A stretch of 29,465 nucleotides of DNA from positions 1-29,465 of the forward strand of contig MU859353.1 of assembly GCA_033297205.1 (NCBI GenBank), given 5' to 3'. Every line of letters starts with the position of its first letter. The first letter of the stretch is position 1. The translations under genes and the position numbers were made by a program. This document shows positions 20,436 through 29,465 of this stretch, one piece after another. The stretch comes from Pseudoneurospora amorphoporcata. Its lineage: Eukaryota; Ascomycota; Sordariomycetes; Sordariales; Sordariaceae. Under the pieces are notes generated by a model. The model was given only the letters and a program-made list of their open reading frames with translations, was not told where the DNA came from and did not search any database.

Positions 20436-20676
20436 TATCACGGGGCGAGAGGGCACCGTATGGGGTAGGGTGAGATATACGTTGTTGTATAAAGAGAGGA
20501 AGGAGGAGGAAGTGTGTGGAAGTCTAGCTATATAGGCGAGAGCCCTAAGGCTAGACCGTGCGCGCACGTAAGGCTGCACGTGACGATAACATGTACGAGG
20601 ACAGAGCTCTAGGCTCTGGATCGCAGCATATGTGCGGTCAGTGCAGCATAGCACATCACAGGCTAACCCTATAATA
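20436..20676 (-). repeat. E5 3' LTR (241 bp)
   Basis: In element sense starts TATTATAGGGTTAGCC and ends CCCGTGATA, like the E3 LTR. It contains GATATACGT (20474-20482, plus strand) beside a tract that is pyrimidine-rich in element sense. It is followed on the right by the polypurine tract. The base pairs at its left edge, TTATG (20431-20435), should be the target duplication of E5. Confidence 0.85.
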
Positions 20677-20695
20677 CTATCCCCCCTCAAAAGAA
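20677..20695 (-). other. E5 polypurine tract
   Basis: In element sense CTTCTTTTGAGGGGGGATAG lies immediately upstream of the 3' LTR. The G-rich GAGGGGGGATAG is a typical plus-strand primer site (PPT). Confidence 0.7.
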
Positions 20696-20738
20696 GCTCG
20701 CAGAGCTGAAAAATCTATATACACGTGAAACAATACAC

Positions 20739-21938
20739 TCAAGACCCTTTACACAGCTTCCTATCCTCGTAAACATCCATTAACTTCCGAAACACCTGAC
20801 CGAATACTAGGCACAATCCGTCCTCCATATCTTTCTACGTCCTATCTTCCATAGCGGCAGCCGTTTCTTGCCGAGCCAAACGGCTGGAGCGACGCCGTGG
20901 TGGCTCGGGGGCGGCCGGTGCTGGCGCTAGGGTGTCGGCGGCGAGGCGCTCGAGCACCTTCTGGACCTCTAGAGGGATCAGTCTATTCGGGTAGTCATAA
21001 TAGAACTATTAAAGATAGTATTTACAGTCAATAACGTTATTGACGGGTTCCCAAGTAGGGTTGCCGGTCTTCCATTTAACTTCGTACTTCCAATGCCTAT
21101 TATTGCCCATCTATTGACAATCCGTGAAACGCTCGAATGCCCACTCCTCGTACTCCTCCTAGTCGTCGGTACGTATTATAACCCTCCCTTCGTTAGCCAG
21201 AACATTTATCGTGGTGGGCTGGGTAGGGAGGCCGTTGCCGGACTATGGTTGCACCATAGAGACGTGGAAAACTAGTGAGCAATTTATGTTCGACGGGAGC
21301 GCGAAGTATATAGTGTACGACTCGGCGCGGACAACCTTGAAGGGCCCTTCCCAGCGTAGGCACAGCTTTGCGTACGGTCGTCCGTTGGCGAGGTTGGCTA
21401 TATTGAGGAGAACCATATCGCCAACACAGTATTTAATAGAGTCGACCCTCTTCTTATTAGCGTTGTCTTCGTACCGTTCCTACGTCCGCCGAGATTACTA
21501 GACAGCGAAGTCCCAGATCTGCTAGAAACGATCCGCCAGCTCGTTGGCCTTATAGTGCTCCTTAAGCTGAGCTAGTGAGAGATTTAGTAGTAGCGGGGTG
21601 CGAGGCTCCGTGCCTATACGAGGGTAATGTCCGTAGTTGGCGAAGAACGGTAAAATACCTATTAACGATGAGACGGCGTTATTCCCAACGAACTCCACGA
21701 GCGGCAGCTACTTTGCCCAGTCTATTTATGCTCAATTAATATAGATCCTCAAAAACTGCTCTATCTCTACGTTAATGCGCTCGGTTTGGGCGTTCGTCCA
21801 AAGGTGGAAAGCGGAGGTGAGCTTGCGAATCACGGACAGCCGCTTACAGAGGGTGGACTAGAATCGTAAGACAAATTAGGTGCCTCTATCGGAGAGCACG
21901 CTATCCGGAAGGCCATAGATTGAATAGATACAATCGAT
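20739..21938 (-). pseudogene. pol: E5 pol C-part: integrase core end and chromodomain
   Basis: Starts at the E6 insertion in the integrase core (CIYSIYGLPDSV, then LSDRGT with the second catalytic Asp and a Glu in INVEIEQF). A GPFKVVRAESYIV fold follows near 21310-21345. The chromodomain (about 21034-21160) is clear: EEWAFERFTD, then HWKYEVKWKTGNPTWEPVNNV with its aromatic residues kept. An Ala/Pro/Arg tail (RRRSSRLARQ) ends at TGA 20739-20741. TGA is not the usual RIP stop, so this is probably the true end. About ten TAG/TAA stops. Continues from the segment at 28041-29233. Confidence 0.88.
21934..21938. repeat. E6 target-site duplication, left copy (TCGAT)
   Basis: TCGAT directly left of the E6 3' LTR, identical to 28041-28045. 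Five-base duplications are normal for Ty3/gypsy integrases. Confidence 0.93.
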
Positions 21939-22250
21939 TGTAAGGGGACAGTAGAGTAGTGCGCAAATGCTGACACCAGAATAATCAATTAAGGTTCTAC
22001 GAGAAGAAAAGAGAAGAAAGACTGGCCCGTAGGGCGAACCTTACCGCCTATCCTTTAAGGCCGTGCGTTGGTATAGGTGCCTGACTGCCTGAAGCAGCCC
22101 CACGGTCTGAGCATGTAACCGTATAGAGGCTAGAGGGGACCAATAGACTCTAGGCCTGCCAGTCCCTTACCGGGTTAGCGTGCATTGCCGGCACTCGTAG
22201 TCTGGCTAACCGTGTGCTAGATGCTAGTACTGGGCGCCAGACCTGTGACA
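21939..22250 (-). repeat. E6 3' LTR (312 bp)
   Basis: Plus-strand TGTAAGGGGACA...CCTGTGACA, with TG/CA ends intact. Aligns base for base with 27729-28040. It keeps more C and G at CpA/TpG sites than the 5' copy, so it is the less mutated of the two. Confidence 0.95.
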
Positions 22251-22463
22251 TTAGTCCCCCCTTTCCTCCCTCCAGCCACCACCGCGTCGCGCAACTACCC
22301 TCATCTTTAAAACAAGACCCAGAATCCTCCCCTCTTCTAGACTCGCTCTCCTACTTACTCCCTGTCAACAACCACTATTACTAGAACCATCACCACTCTC
22401 ACTCGTCCCAGGGCTTAATATTATTCAGTTGGTTGAATTATCGGCCGGCATAGTTAGGGGTAC
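22251..22463 (-). other. E6 3' untranslated region with polypurine tract
   Basis: About 210 bp between the pol TGA and the 3' LTR with no coding sense. Against the LTR, element sense reads AGGAAAGGGGGGACTAA (about 22251-22267), a polypurine tract for plus-strand priming. Confidence 0.7.
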
Positions 22464-25400
22464 TCAAAGACCATAGTGACTCTTCGGAGCAGGGGCCTCT
22501 TGGCTCGCCCTGCCGCTTCTTCTGCTTAACCTCGTCTTTTTCCGCTTGACCTTGTTTCTCGTGAAACGATCTGATAGTCTGTTGTTAACTCGGGCGTCCC
22601 CATACTCCTTTTCAAAGATTTCTAAAGCCTCAGACTCTGCAAAGTCTTCTAGGGGGTGCTATGAGGGTTTGTGATATCCCTTCCACTTAATATAGACCTT
22701 CCTATTCGTCGGGGGACTGTCTACGTACAAAATTTTCTCCACGAAGTATTCTTCCTCCCCTTCCACCAAAACTGGAGGCGGTTAATAGTCTACCGTAATT
22801 TACCCTAGTAGTAGGTCGTTTACAGCCCTCCGAAGGAGGTTAACGTGGAAGATATTATAGATGTTGTTCGGTAGACCCGTGAATTCTACAACTAACAGGG
22901 AGAGAACTCGAGAAACTGTATATTTCGCGTGCAACCAATCCAGTTTCTTCTTAGGTCTCGGGGAGGCGTAGTTCTTAAGGTTCAGCCAAACTTTATCACC
23001 CGCTTGGAACCTTTCTGCTGGCTGGCGAGTGCGGTTGGCGTACTTCTCTTATTCTTGTACCGCTACGGCTATAGTAACTTAGCAGATGTCCGTAATTTGT
23101 AACAGCTTTTCGACGAACTATTAGGCCCGGACGTTAGCTAGAATACGGAAGTCTCCAACGGACTCGGGGATGACCAGTACTATGGTTTCTAGGTCGAAGC
23201 CGTATACGGTAAAGAAGGGAGACATGCTGATTGAGGTATTGATGCGGCTGTTAATCGCCAGCTCGGCCATTGGGCACCACTCGTGCCAGTCGTCTTGAGC
23301 CCAGTTGATATATGCTCTTAAGAAGGCTTGGACCTCTTGGTTCATTCTTTCTAGTCCGCCGTCTGTCTAGGGGTGGTAGGCCGTACTGAGCAACTACTTA
23401 ATACCGAGTACCTCGCAAAATCTTCTCCAGAACCTGCCAGTCCAGTTGGAGCCCCTGTCACTAACGATTGACCGTGGCCAGCTGTGGTGCCGGACAAAAC
23501 AACTTAGGAATCTTTCGGCGCAGGTTTCTACATCCATCGACGGCATAGGCTCTAAGATAATATTCTTGCTAAGGCGGTCTTTAATAACTAGTAGGTAAGT
23601 GTTGCCTCCTAATTCCGGGAGGTCCGTGATAAAGTCCATCTAGATTTCTCGGAAGAATTGATCCGGGATGGGCAGGGGTTGTAGGAGCCCTCTCCGTTGG
23701 TCTCTCCAATGCTTAACCGAGCCGCAGATATGGCAGTTGCGAAGAAATTGACGTACGTGTGCGTTTAGCAACGGCCAGTAAAAATACCGGGTGAGGGCCG
23801 CTATCGTGCCCTCTCTTCCTGGGTGTCCAAGAGCTTAAGAGTCGTGCGTAATCTAGATAATTTTCGTGCGGAGGGCGTTGAGCTCTCGGTCAGAGTTGGA
23901 GAGCTTTATAGCTTCGGACTCGGTTGCTACCGGGCTTCCGGGAACCCAGAGCTTGCTTTTATACTGTAATCTGCCTTTGTCATCCACTGAGCAATCTGCG
24001 ATCTGGAGCCTTAATTTCGTAGAGGAGAGATCCCGCTCGTTGTTCTTGACCGCCTGGAGTACTTGCTGGTATAGAGAGTCCTTTGTAACAACGGTGTCCC
24101 AAAATTATTGCAAATCCGGATCTTCAAACACTTATATACCCTTCCTCACCTCCCGGTGCCACTATATTCCCATTATTAAAATACGTACGTAATTCTTCAA
24201 CGCGGAGTCCGGGATGAACTAGAGGTCTCGAACTTCCCAGTCATCGTCGGTAGGCCAGTCCTAGTCACAGCGGGACAAGGCGTCTAGGACGACCGCTTCC
24301 TTGCCCGGGCGGTACTAGAGCTCGAAGTTAAAACGAGAGAGGTACTCAACCCAACGGGCCTACCTCTCAAAAAAGTGCTGCCGAGTCATAAAATATTCTA
24401 AATTCCGGTAATTAGTAAGGATAGTAAAGGCTTCGTAGCTGCGGAGTTCGGCTTGCCACTCTTTTAAGCAATCGATAATAGCAAGCATCTCTTTATTGTA
24501 AATAGGGTAATTGCGTTCCGCTAGAGCTAACTTCCGGGAGTGGAAGGCAACGACCTTCCGTTAGCTATTAACCTCTTAGGTGAGGCAACCACCCAGGGCA
24601 AACCCGCTGCAGTCGGTCTCTAGAAACATCGGGCGTTCTAGGTCCCACTCTGTAAGGATCGGTGCCTGTATAAAAAGAATCTTAAGTAACTAGAAGGCTT
24701 CTTCGCAAGCGGCTGTCCATTCGAACGTTACACCTTTGCCCGTCAAAACTGTAAGCAGTGCGGCGATCGATGAGAAGTTTAGTATAAACATCCGGTAGTA
24801 GTTAACGAAGCCGAGGAAACTGCGGACTCCTTTCTGGGAGACCGGAGCAGCCCACTCAAGGATCGCTTTGACCTTATCTGGATCGGCCTGAATACCGACA
24901 CCCGCATGAATAATGAAGCCCAAGTACTTAACCTTCTTAACAGCGAACTCGCACTTATCCGGATCCAAGTGGAGACCAACATCCCGGAAGCGTTCTAGTA
25001 CCAGCCGGACCTTCTCCATATAGTCCTCTTTAAAACCGTCCGTAAAAATTAAGACGTCGTCCATATAAGCCGAACAGAAGCTATCAAGGTAATCGCCCAA
25101 TACACTATTAATATACCGCTGGAAGGCCGCCGGAGCACCGCAAAGACCGAACGGTACTACTAGCCATTCAAACAAGCCGTATCGGGTTCGGAATACCGTT
25201 TTAAATTCCTCGCCCTCTACCATACGGATTTTATAGAACGCTTGTACGACGTCCACTTTCGAATACCACGTCATACCCTTCAACACTCTAAAGGTTTCAC
25301 GGATAAGTAGTAGGGGGTAGCGGTCCGCACGGGTAATAGCGTTAAGAGCTCGGTAATCACAGCAGAAACGGAGACCACTACCAGGCTTCCGGACGAAGAG

Positions 25401-26327
25401 GACTGGAGCGCCCGCCTCAGAGCTACTAGCTCGGATAAACCCTTTATCTAGTAAATCCCGAAGAGTCCTCTTAAGTACTAAGAGTTCTTCTCGAGACATA
25501 CTATACAACGGGCCGTACAATAGCGGTAGATCTTTACCATCAGGGCCCTTCTTAAATTCTATCTTTAGGTCTACACCCGTTTTGTATTTGTTGAGACGAT
25601 CGGCCTCTTGCTTCCGGAATAGGGGCAGGAGATCCCAAAACTCCTGCGGGATAACCTATTTAAGCTCTTCGTTAGTACGGACTCTCTTGGGGGCTAGAGC
25701 CTTCTCAATATCTTTCATAGTAACCGCGAAAATGTTTACATCTGCGACGTCTCGACCGTATTTCTTCTTAATACGCTTGTACGTACTAACGAAGGTGGTA
25801 GTAATAACGTGGACCGCTCCCTTAAGCTCTTGCAATATCGGGGAGAGCTCGAGCTTCCCTAGGCTAACGTGATCAACTCAAGACTCCGTGGCTCCGTGCC
25901 AAAGGCGCTTCTCGTGGGGAATAGAGTAGGCCTTGTTGGCCGTGAGTTACGGCTTGCCTAGAATAATGGGATATTTTAATTCTAAGACGATATAAGCATA
26001 GGCAGGGGAAAATTTCCCTTATAATTCGAGAAGGAAATATACAATGCCTTGGATAGTCGCGCCCTTCATAATAGCTAAAGCACTACGTACTTGCCGGCCC
26101 TGGATAGGGACGACGGGGATTTAGAGATCTTTAATAACATCTTCACTAATTGCGGCGAAGCACTAGCAGCCTTCATTAACAAGGACGTAGAATAAGTTTG
26201 TGGAGTTAACAACAATAAGTATTAAAATAGGCTCTACTTCCATTTATAGCTTAAACTCTTCCACTTTACTTAGTACTTCGAGGGAGGGCTCCGGCGCCCG
26301 ACTTTACACCGGAGCTACTCTTTTCCC
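22464..26327 (-). pseudogene. pol: E6 pol: PR-RT-RH-IN-chromodomain, mostly preserved
   Basis: Pol in the -1 frame relative to gag. The protease active site (about 26160-26185) reads LVNEGC, so the Asp expected in the D-[TSE]-G motif is now Asn. RT (about 24690-25600) is one open stretch with KVDVVQAF and YMDD at 25056-25067. RNase H (about 24240-24690) has ETDCSGF and NKEMLAI; the third acidic position reads TNYRNLEY, Asp to Asn. Integrase (about 22990-23870): zinc finger H..H and CHIC kept, MDFITDLP, SDRGSNW and a Glu in MNQEVQAFL, all DDE residues present. The chromodomain (about 22645-22757) has EEYFVEKIL and YIKWKGY. It ends at TGA 22464-22466 after a Lys/Arg tail. Scattered TAG/TAA stops remain, so it is inactive as it stands. 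Confidence 0.93.
26288..26327 (-). promoter_or_regulatory. E6 gag-pol -1 frameshift signal: GGGAAAA, 5-nt spacer, 7-bp stem
   Basis: The gag frame reads CAG GGA AAA GAG TAG. G-GGA-AAA (26321-26327) is in phase for a -1 slip, and the gag stop (26315-26317) follows one codon later. After a 5-nt spacer, GCTCCGG (26309-26315) and CCGGAGC (26288-26294) form a perfect 7-bp stem with a 14-nt loop. Loop GGG could pair with CCC downstream to make a pseudoknot. Pol (protease, RT, integrase) is in the slipped frame. Confidence 0.78.
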
Positions 26328-27661
26328 TGCTCTACGTCGAAGTTGTCTAGAGCGTCCCCGGTGTCTTCCTCTTCTTCCAATAGCGGGGCTACATAGGTAG
26401 CCTGGACGCGGACGCTCTAATTATTTTGAGGATTGATAGGTGGGAGATAGGGACACCTAGCGATAATATGGCCCGTGGCGCCGCAACGGACGCAACGGCC
26501 TTCGGCCTTACGCTTATCACGCTCCTCTATAGTTACCCATTTGGTACGGGCTCGGCGCTGGGAGGTGCCACTACCTCGAGCTCCTCGAATGTTTATTGAA
26601 GTTATAATAACATCGCCGTCGGCATTAAGGCTATACCTAGGAGCCGGACCTGAGGAAGCCAGACTTTAGGCGTATAAAGACTGGCGCTAGCTAGGGGGGC
26701 CCGCACTTACACCCGATGAGATAGGTAGGTATGCTGTAGACCGCCGGTCCTTATTACCTCCTTTTCACAGGAAGGCTTGGTGGAGGGACCGGAACTCAGT
26801 AGTTTTTTCGTATTAGCGAGCAATATTCTGAAGCTGATCCATACAAGTTAGGTAGTCGTCGGACAACTGAATTATGAAGAGCTAATCACTAAACCTCTTA
26901 TTAATGGCGCGACGGAGGAAGCTAAGTTTGGCTCGGCTATCCCAGTCGTAACCACCTAACTTCAAGAATTCGTCGTTGAAGTTGGCGTAGAAGTCGGAAA
27001 ACGGTTCGCCATCTTTCTATCGCATCCTAACGAGATTATCGAGCGCCTAATCTTGGGTATGGCGGGTCCCGAAGACTTGCCGGATTTGTTCAAGCAACTC
27101 GGCTGGGTTTTCTTAGCCGGTAAGGGTTCAGTAAGTCTAGTACCCTTCGAGGCGTTGTTGCTTCTCGTCGGGTAGGGTATTGAGAATTTCAATCTAGGCC
27201 GCTTCTATATTAGTACGCAAGCCTTTCCTAAAATCAGCATTGTACGTTTTAACGAGCTTGTTGTAGTAGAACATAAAAGTGTTAGGCTTGCCGTCCCACT
27301 TGGGGAGGTCAAGAGGCTTGCGCCGGTAGGGTCTGGAATCGTCATCGGAGGAGTCGTCATCTCCAGGCTTGGGTTTCTCTTTGTCTTTCTTGCTGCTGGA
27401 GTCCTGCTTAGCAGGAAAGTCGAACGCAGGTTTGAGGGTAGGTTGGGAGTAGGTAGAAAAAGGAATTATAGACTTAACTTTATTCCTAAACTCGGGACTC
27501 GTCTGCAGCGCACGCGCGAGCAAGCCGAGCAGGCCGGTGGCGTTAGTACTATCTGTACTTTCGGTGGTATCTTCAACTCTCTCGGCAAGAGGCTGGGGGT
27601 CGTAAAATTCTTCTATATCGATATCGGTATTATTATTGTTAAGTACCATAAAAGAAACCAT
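26315..27661 (-). pseudogene. gag: E6 gag: capsid and CCHC zinc knuckle
   Basis: The start is ATG at 27659-27661 (or the in-frame ATG at 27647-27649), about 67 nt after the 5' LTR. The first 150 codons are open: an Asp/Ser/Lys-rich, probably disordered segment (DDDSSDDDSR) follows an N-terminal helix (LLGLLARALQ). The capsid region (about 26800-27330) has LPKWDGKPNTFMFYYNKL, FSDFYANFNDEFLKLGGYDWDSRAKLSFLRRAI and similar gypsy-capsid motifs. The knuckle CVRCGATGHIIARC (26453-26494) is an intact CX2CX4HX4C. An acidic tail leads to the stop at 26315-26317. About eight TAG/TAA stops. Confidence 0.88.
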
Positions 27662-27728
27662 TCCAATACCAATATATTGCCGCGCTTACAACTATAGGCA
27701 GTCCTTCCTTATAAGTGGTAGAACCTAA

Positions 27729-28040
27729 TATAAGGGGACAACAGAGCAGTACGTAAATATTAACACTAAAATAATTAATTAAAGTTCTACAAGAAGAAAA
27801 GAGAAGAAAGACTAGCCCGTAGGGCGAACCTTACCGCCTATCCTTTAAAGCCGTACGTTGGTATAGGTGCCTAACTGCCTAAAGCAGCCCCACGGTCTAA
27901 GCATATAACCGTATAGAGGCTAGAGGGGACCAATAGGCTCTAGGCCTGCCGGTCCCTTGCCGGGTTGGCGTACATTGCCGGCACTCGTAGTTTGGCTAAC
28001 CGTGTGCCAGATGCTAGTACTGGGCGCCAGACCTGTGACA
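27729..28040 (-). repeat. E6 5' LTR (312 bp)
   Basis: Same length as the 3' LTR. Its plus-strand first bases are TATAAGG instead of TGTAAGG, a transition at the terminal TG. The primer-binding site should be within plus-strand 27705-27728 (element sense TTAGGTTCTACCACTTAT), but I cannot name the tRNA. Confidence 0.94.
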
Positions 28041-28045
28041 TCGAT
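28041..28045. repeat. E6 target-site duplication, right copy (TCGAT)
   Basis: TCGAT immediately right of the 5' LTR, identical to 21934-21938. It falls in the integrase codons for Phe-Ile-Asp. Confidence 0.93.
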
Positions 28046-29233
28046 GAACCAGTCTGCCAATTCTTCTACTTCCAGGGTCACCGTTGGGATATAGTATTGC
28101 ATCTTAGTAAGTCGGTCAACAATAATAGCAACATATTTGAAAGTCTAGCCTAAATGGGTGCTTAGTAGTAGCGGCGTGACGTAGTCGACTGAAATATCGG
28201 TCCACGGCGCGAGAGCGACTGCAACCGGTTTAAGATAACCGGCTGAGCCTCTCTTCAAAGACTTGGTCTTTGCGCACGGCAAACAACCTTTGCAGAAAAG
28301 GCGTACGTCGTTGTACATCCCCTCCCAATAGAAATCGCGTTGCAGGAGCTCGTACGTGGCGTCACGGCCTAGATAGCCGGCGCCCGGGGAATTGTGCTGG
28401 CGACTAATAAGCTAGAGCTGGAGATTCTTGTCGTAGGGATCCACGATAACCCGATCTCGCCACTTCGCAATGCCGTTAACGACGTAACACTCTGAAAAGG
28501 CCCTATAGAAAACCTTCCTAATATTAGTTAGCCACTGACGGGCTCCGCTAGTGAAAGAGGATACCAGCTCTTGCAGGAATACAGAGTTCTCGTAGCTGGC
28601 GCGGATAAGATCGTCAGTAAACAGGGTATCTAAGTCGTTCGGGCCTAGTAGGCAAAGCGAAAAGCCTACTGCTGGGTCGTTAGACTCGAGACAACCTTCT
28701 TCAAACCAAGACGGATCCAGCAGGGCTCGCTTGCGAGCGACTAGACAATCGTCTTCCTCGTTATTGGGGCGGTCGTTAGGCTTGCGGCTTAAGGCGTTTG
28801 GGCGAAGGTTCTTCGAGCCCGGCGTATACTTGATCAAGAAGTTGAACCGTGATAAGAACTGGGACTAGCGCATATACCGTTAAATTAGCTACTTATTTAT
28901 TATAAACGTTTGGAAGTTCTTATAATCTATTAAAATATCGAAGGGGAGTTGTACGCCCTCCAACTTAAGCCTCCATTCTTCCAAAGCCTTAACGATAGTC
29001 AACAGTTCCTTATCATATACATCGTAATTACATTCTTGCGTAGAATATTTGGCCGAAAAGTAAGCGACTGGGTAAAGGATTCCGTCATCACCATATTAGG
29101 AGAGGGTGCCGCCTGTGGCCCAATTGGAGGCGTCAATTTCAATAATAGTCTTCTTCGTCCAATCGTAGATCTTGAGGACGGGGCCTTTAGAGAATGCCCG
29201 CTTGAGAGCTTCGAAAGCGGCTTGGTGGCGGCC
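28041..29233 (-). pseudogene. pol: E5 pol middle part: RNase H and integrase N-half
   Basis: Begins at the E7 edge in the RT/RNase H linker (QAAFEALKRAF). RNase H follows (about 28860-29190): IEIDASNWATGG, CNYDVYDKELLTIV and IDYKNF, where the last acidic site is kept, then NALSRK where Asp is expected in DALSRK. A long open stretch (28412-28837) precedes the integrase zinc finger: RQHNSPGAGYLG keeps the first His but the second is Tyr, and FCKGCLPC is kept (about 28270-28300). The core starts with VDYVTPL (near 28180) and ends at FID where E6 is inserted. Few stops compared with E2. Confidence 0.88.
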
Positions 29234-29465
29234 TGTCACACGAACATTGCCTATAGTCTAGGGGTTAGGATTGTAAGACTCAACAGAGCCTCAACGCCTA
29301 GCATTAGCCTTAAGATGCTTAGTGGCCTCCGGCCACAACACCCACCTCGGCCGGACCCTCGGCCGGACCTACGGCCAGACCCGCGGCCAGACCCTCGGCC
29401 GGACCCACGGCCAGACCCGCGGCCGGACCCACGGCCAGACCCGCGGCCAGACCCTCGGCCACGGT
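29234..29465 (+). mobile_element. E7: edge of another insertion in E5, type uncertain
   Basis: E5 coding sequence ends at 29233 and non-coding sequence beginning TGTCACACGAACATTG starts at 29234. TGTCAC is a plausible LTR terminus, so this may be an LTR edge. No coding sense is visible. A perfect hairpin, GTGGCCTCCGGCCAC, lies at 29322-29336, and a GC-rich 12-bp tandem repeat fills the rest up to the window edge. It may be another mobile element type; only 232 bp are seen. Confidence 0.5.
29349..29460. repeat. 12-bp GC-rich minisatellite, nine units plus partial
   Basis: Nine consecutive 12-bp units of consensus GGCCRGACCCNC (29349-29456) and a partial tenth. Variant types partly alternate (GGACCCAC then AGACCCGC), hinting at a 24-bp higher-order unit. 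A/G at position 5 is the main polymorphism. Confidence 0.92.

Larger units (their letters stand above)
21939..28040 (-). mobile_element. E6: complete Ty3/gypsy chromovirus inserted in E5 integrase
   Basis: A full-length 6102-bp element: 5' LTR (27729-28040), short leader, gag, -1 frameshift site, pol with all domains, polypurine tract and 3' LTR (21939-22250), bracketed by TCGAT. Its LTRs and proteins differ from those of E1/E2/E3/E5. It is the least damaged element here: RT is open for 276 residues and RT and integrase catalytic residues are intact. The LTRs differ at about 28 of 312 positions, all transitions, no indels. Confidence 0.96.
20436..29233 (-). mobile_element. E5: Ty3/gypsy chromovirus split by E6
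   Basis: Two segments of one minus-strand element: 20436-21938 (3' LTR, integrase C-half, chromodomain) and 28041-29233 (RNase H, integrase N-half). The 6102-bp E6 lies between. Joining the flanks with one copy of TCGAT keeps the integrase frame. The LTR type matches E3 and, more distantly, E1/E2. At 29234 coding sequence stops at a new insertion (E7). The 5' part is off-window. Confidence 0.92.

Noticed and set aside
29349..29465. CRISPR array
   Set aside because: Twelve-base head-to-tail units without spacers in a eukaryotic retrotransposon setting; it is a minisatellite.
1..29465. Alternative genetic code reading TAG as sense
   Set aside because: TAG is common in-frame, but TAA occurs too, active-site residues are mutated by the same transition type, and LTRs show the same changes; mutation explains it better.

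Overview
The window is a stack of decayed long-terminal-repeat retrotransposons; I see no convincing host gene, tRNA, rRNA or CRISPR array. It looks like a transposon-rich, probably heterochromatic block of a filamentous ascomycete. The elements are Ty3/gypsy type, mostly with a chromodomain after the integrase (chromoviruses). Their damage is dominated by C-to-T and G-to-A transitions that turn Gln and Trp codons into TAG or TAA, Cys and His into Tyr, Asp into Asn and ATG into ATA. That is the expected mark of repeat-induced point mutation (RIP). Organism and RIP are inferences from the sequence.

Layout, with local names E1 to E7. Left side, a four-deep nest: E1 (minus, 1-6770, 3' end off-window) sits inside E2 (minus, 6771-11557). 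E2 sits inside the integrase of E3 (plus, 11558-13257). E3 sits inside the gag of E4 (plus, 13258 to at most 20435). Each junction is an LTR edge followed directly by coding sequence of the older element. Right side: E5 (minus, 20436-21938 and 28041-29233) is split in its integrase by a complete E6 (minus, 21939-28040) with two 312-bp LTRs and a perfect 5-bp target duplication, TCGAT. At 29234 another insertion, E7, begins in E5 and runs into a 12-bp minisatellite at the window edge.

How the genes work together: each complete element would encode gag (capsid plus CCHC zinc knuckle), then protease, reverse transcriptase, RNase H, integrase and chromodomain. In E1, E2, E4 and E6 gag and pol lie in different frames, with pol in the -1 frame. 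In all four a G-GGA-AAN slippery heptamer in the gag frame is followed after 5-6 nt by a short stem-loop, which is the textbook layout of programmed -1 ribosomal frameshifting. E4 also carries, antisense between pol and its 3' end, a decayed reading frame with a complete Zn2Cys6-type cysteine cluster (CX2CX6CX8CX2CX6C) followed by a coiled coil. This is a transcription-factor-like accessory gene on the opposite strand of a retrotransposon and the most unusual item here.

State of decay: E6 is the best preserved, with long open RT and intact YMDD and integrase DDE residues. E4 is the worst, with all three RT aspartates changed to Asn. E1 keeps YLDD, while E2 has YLNN and has lost all four zinc-knuckle ligands. 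All translations were read by eye; in-frame stop counts are approximate.
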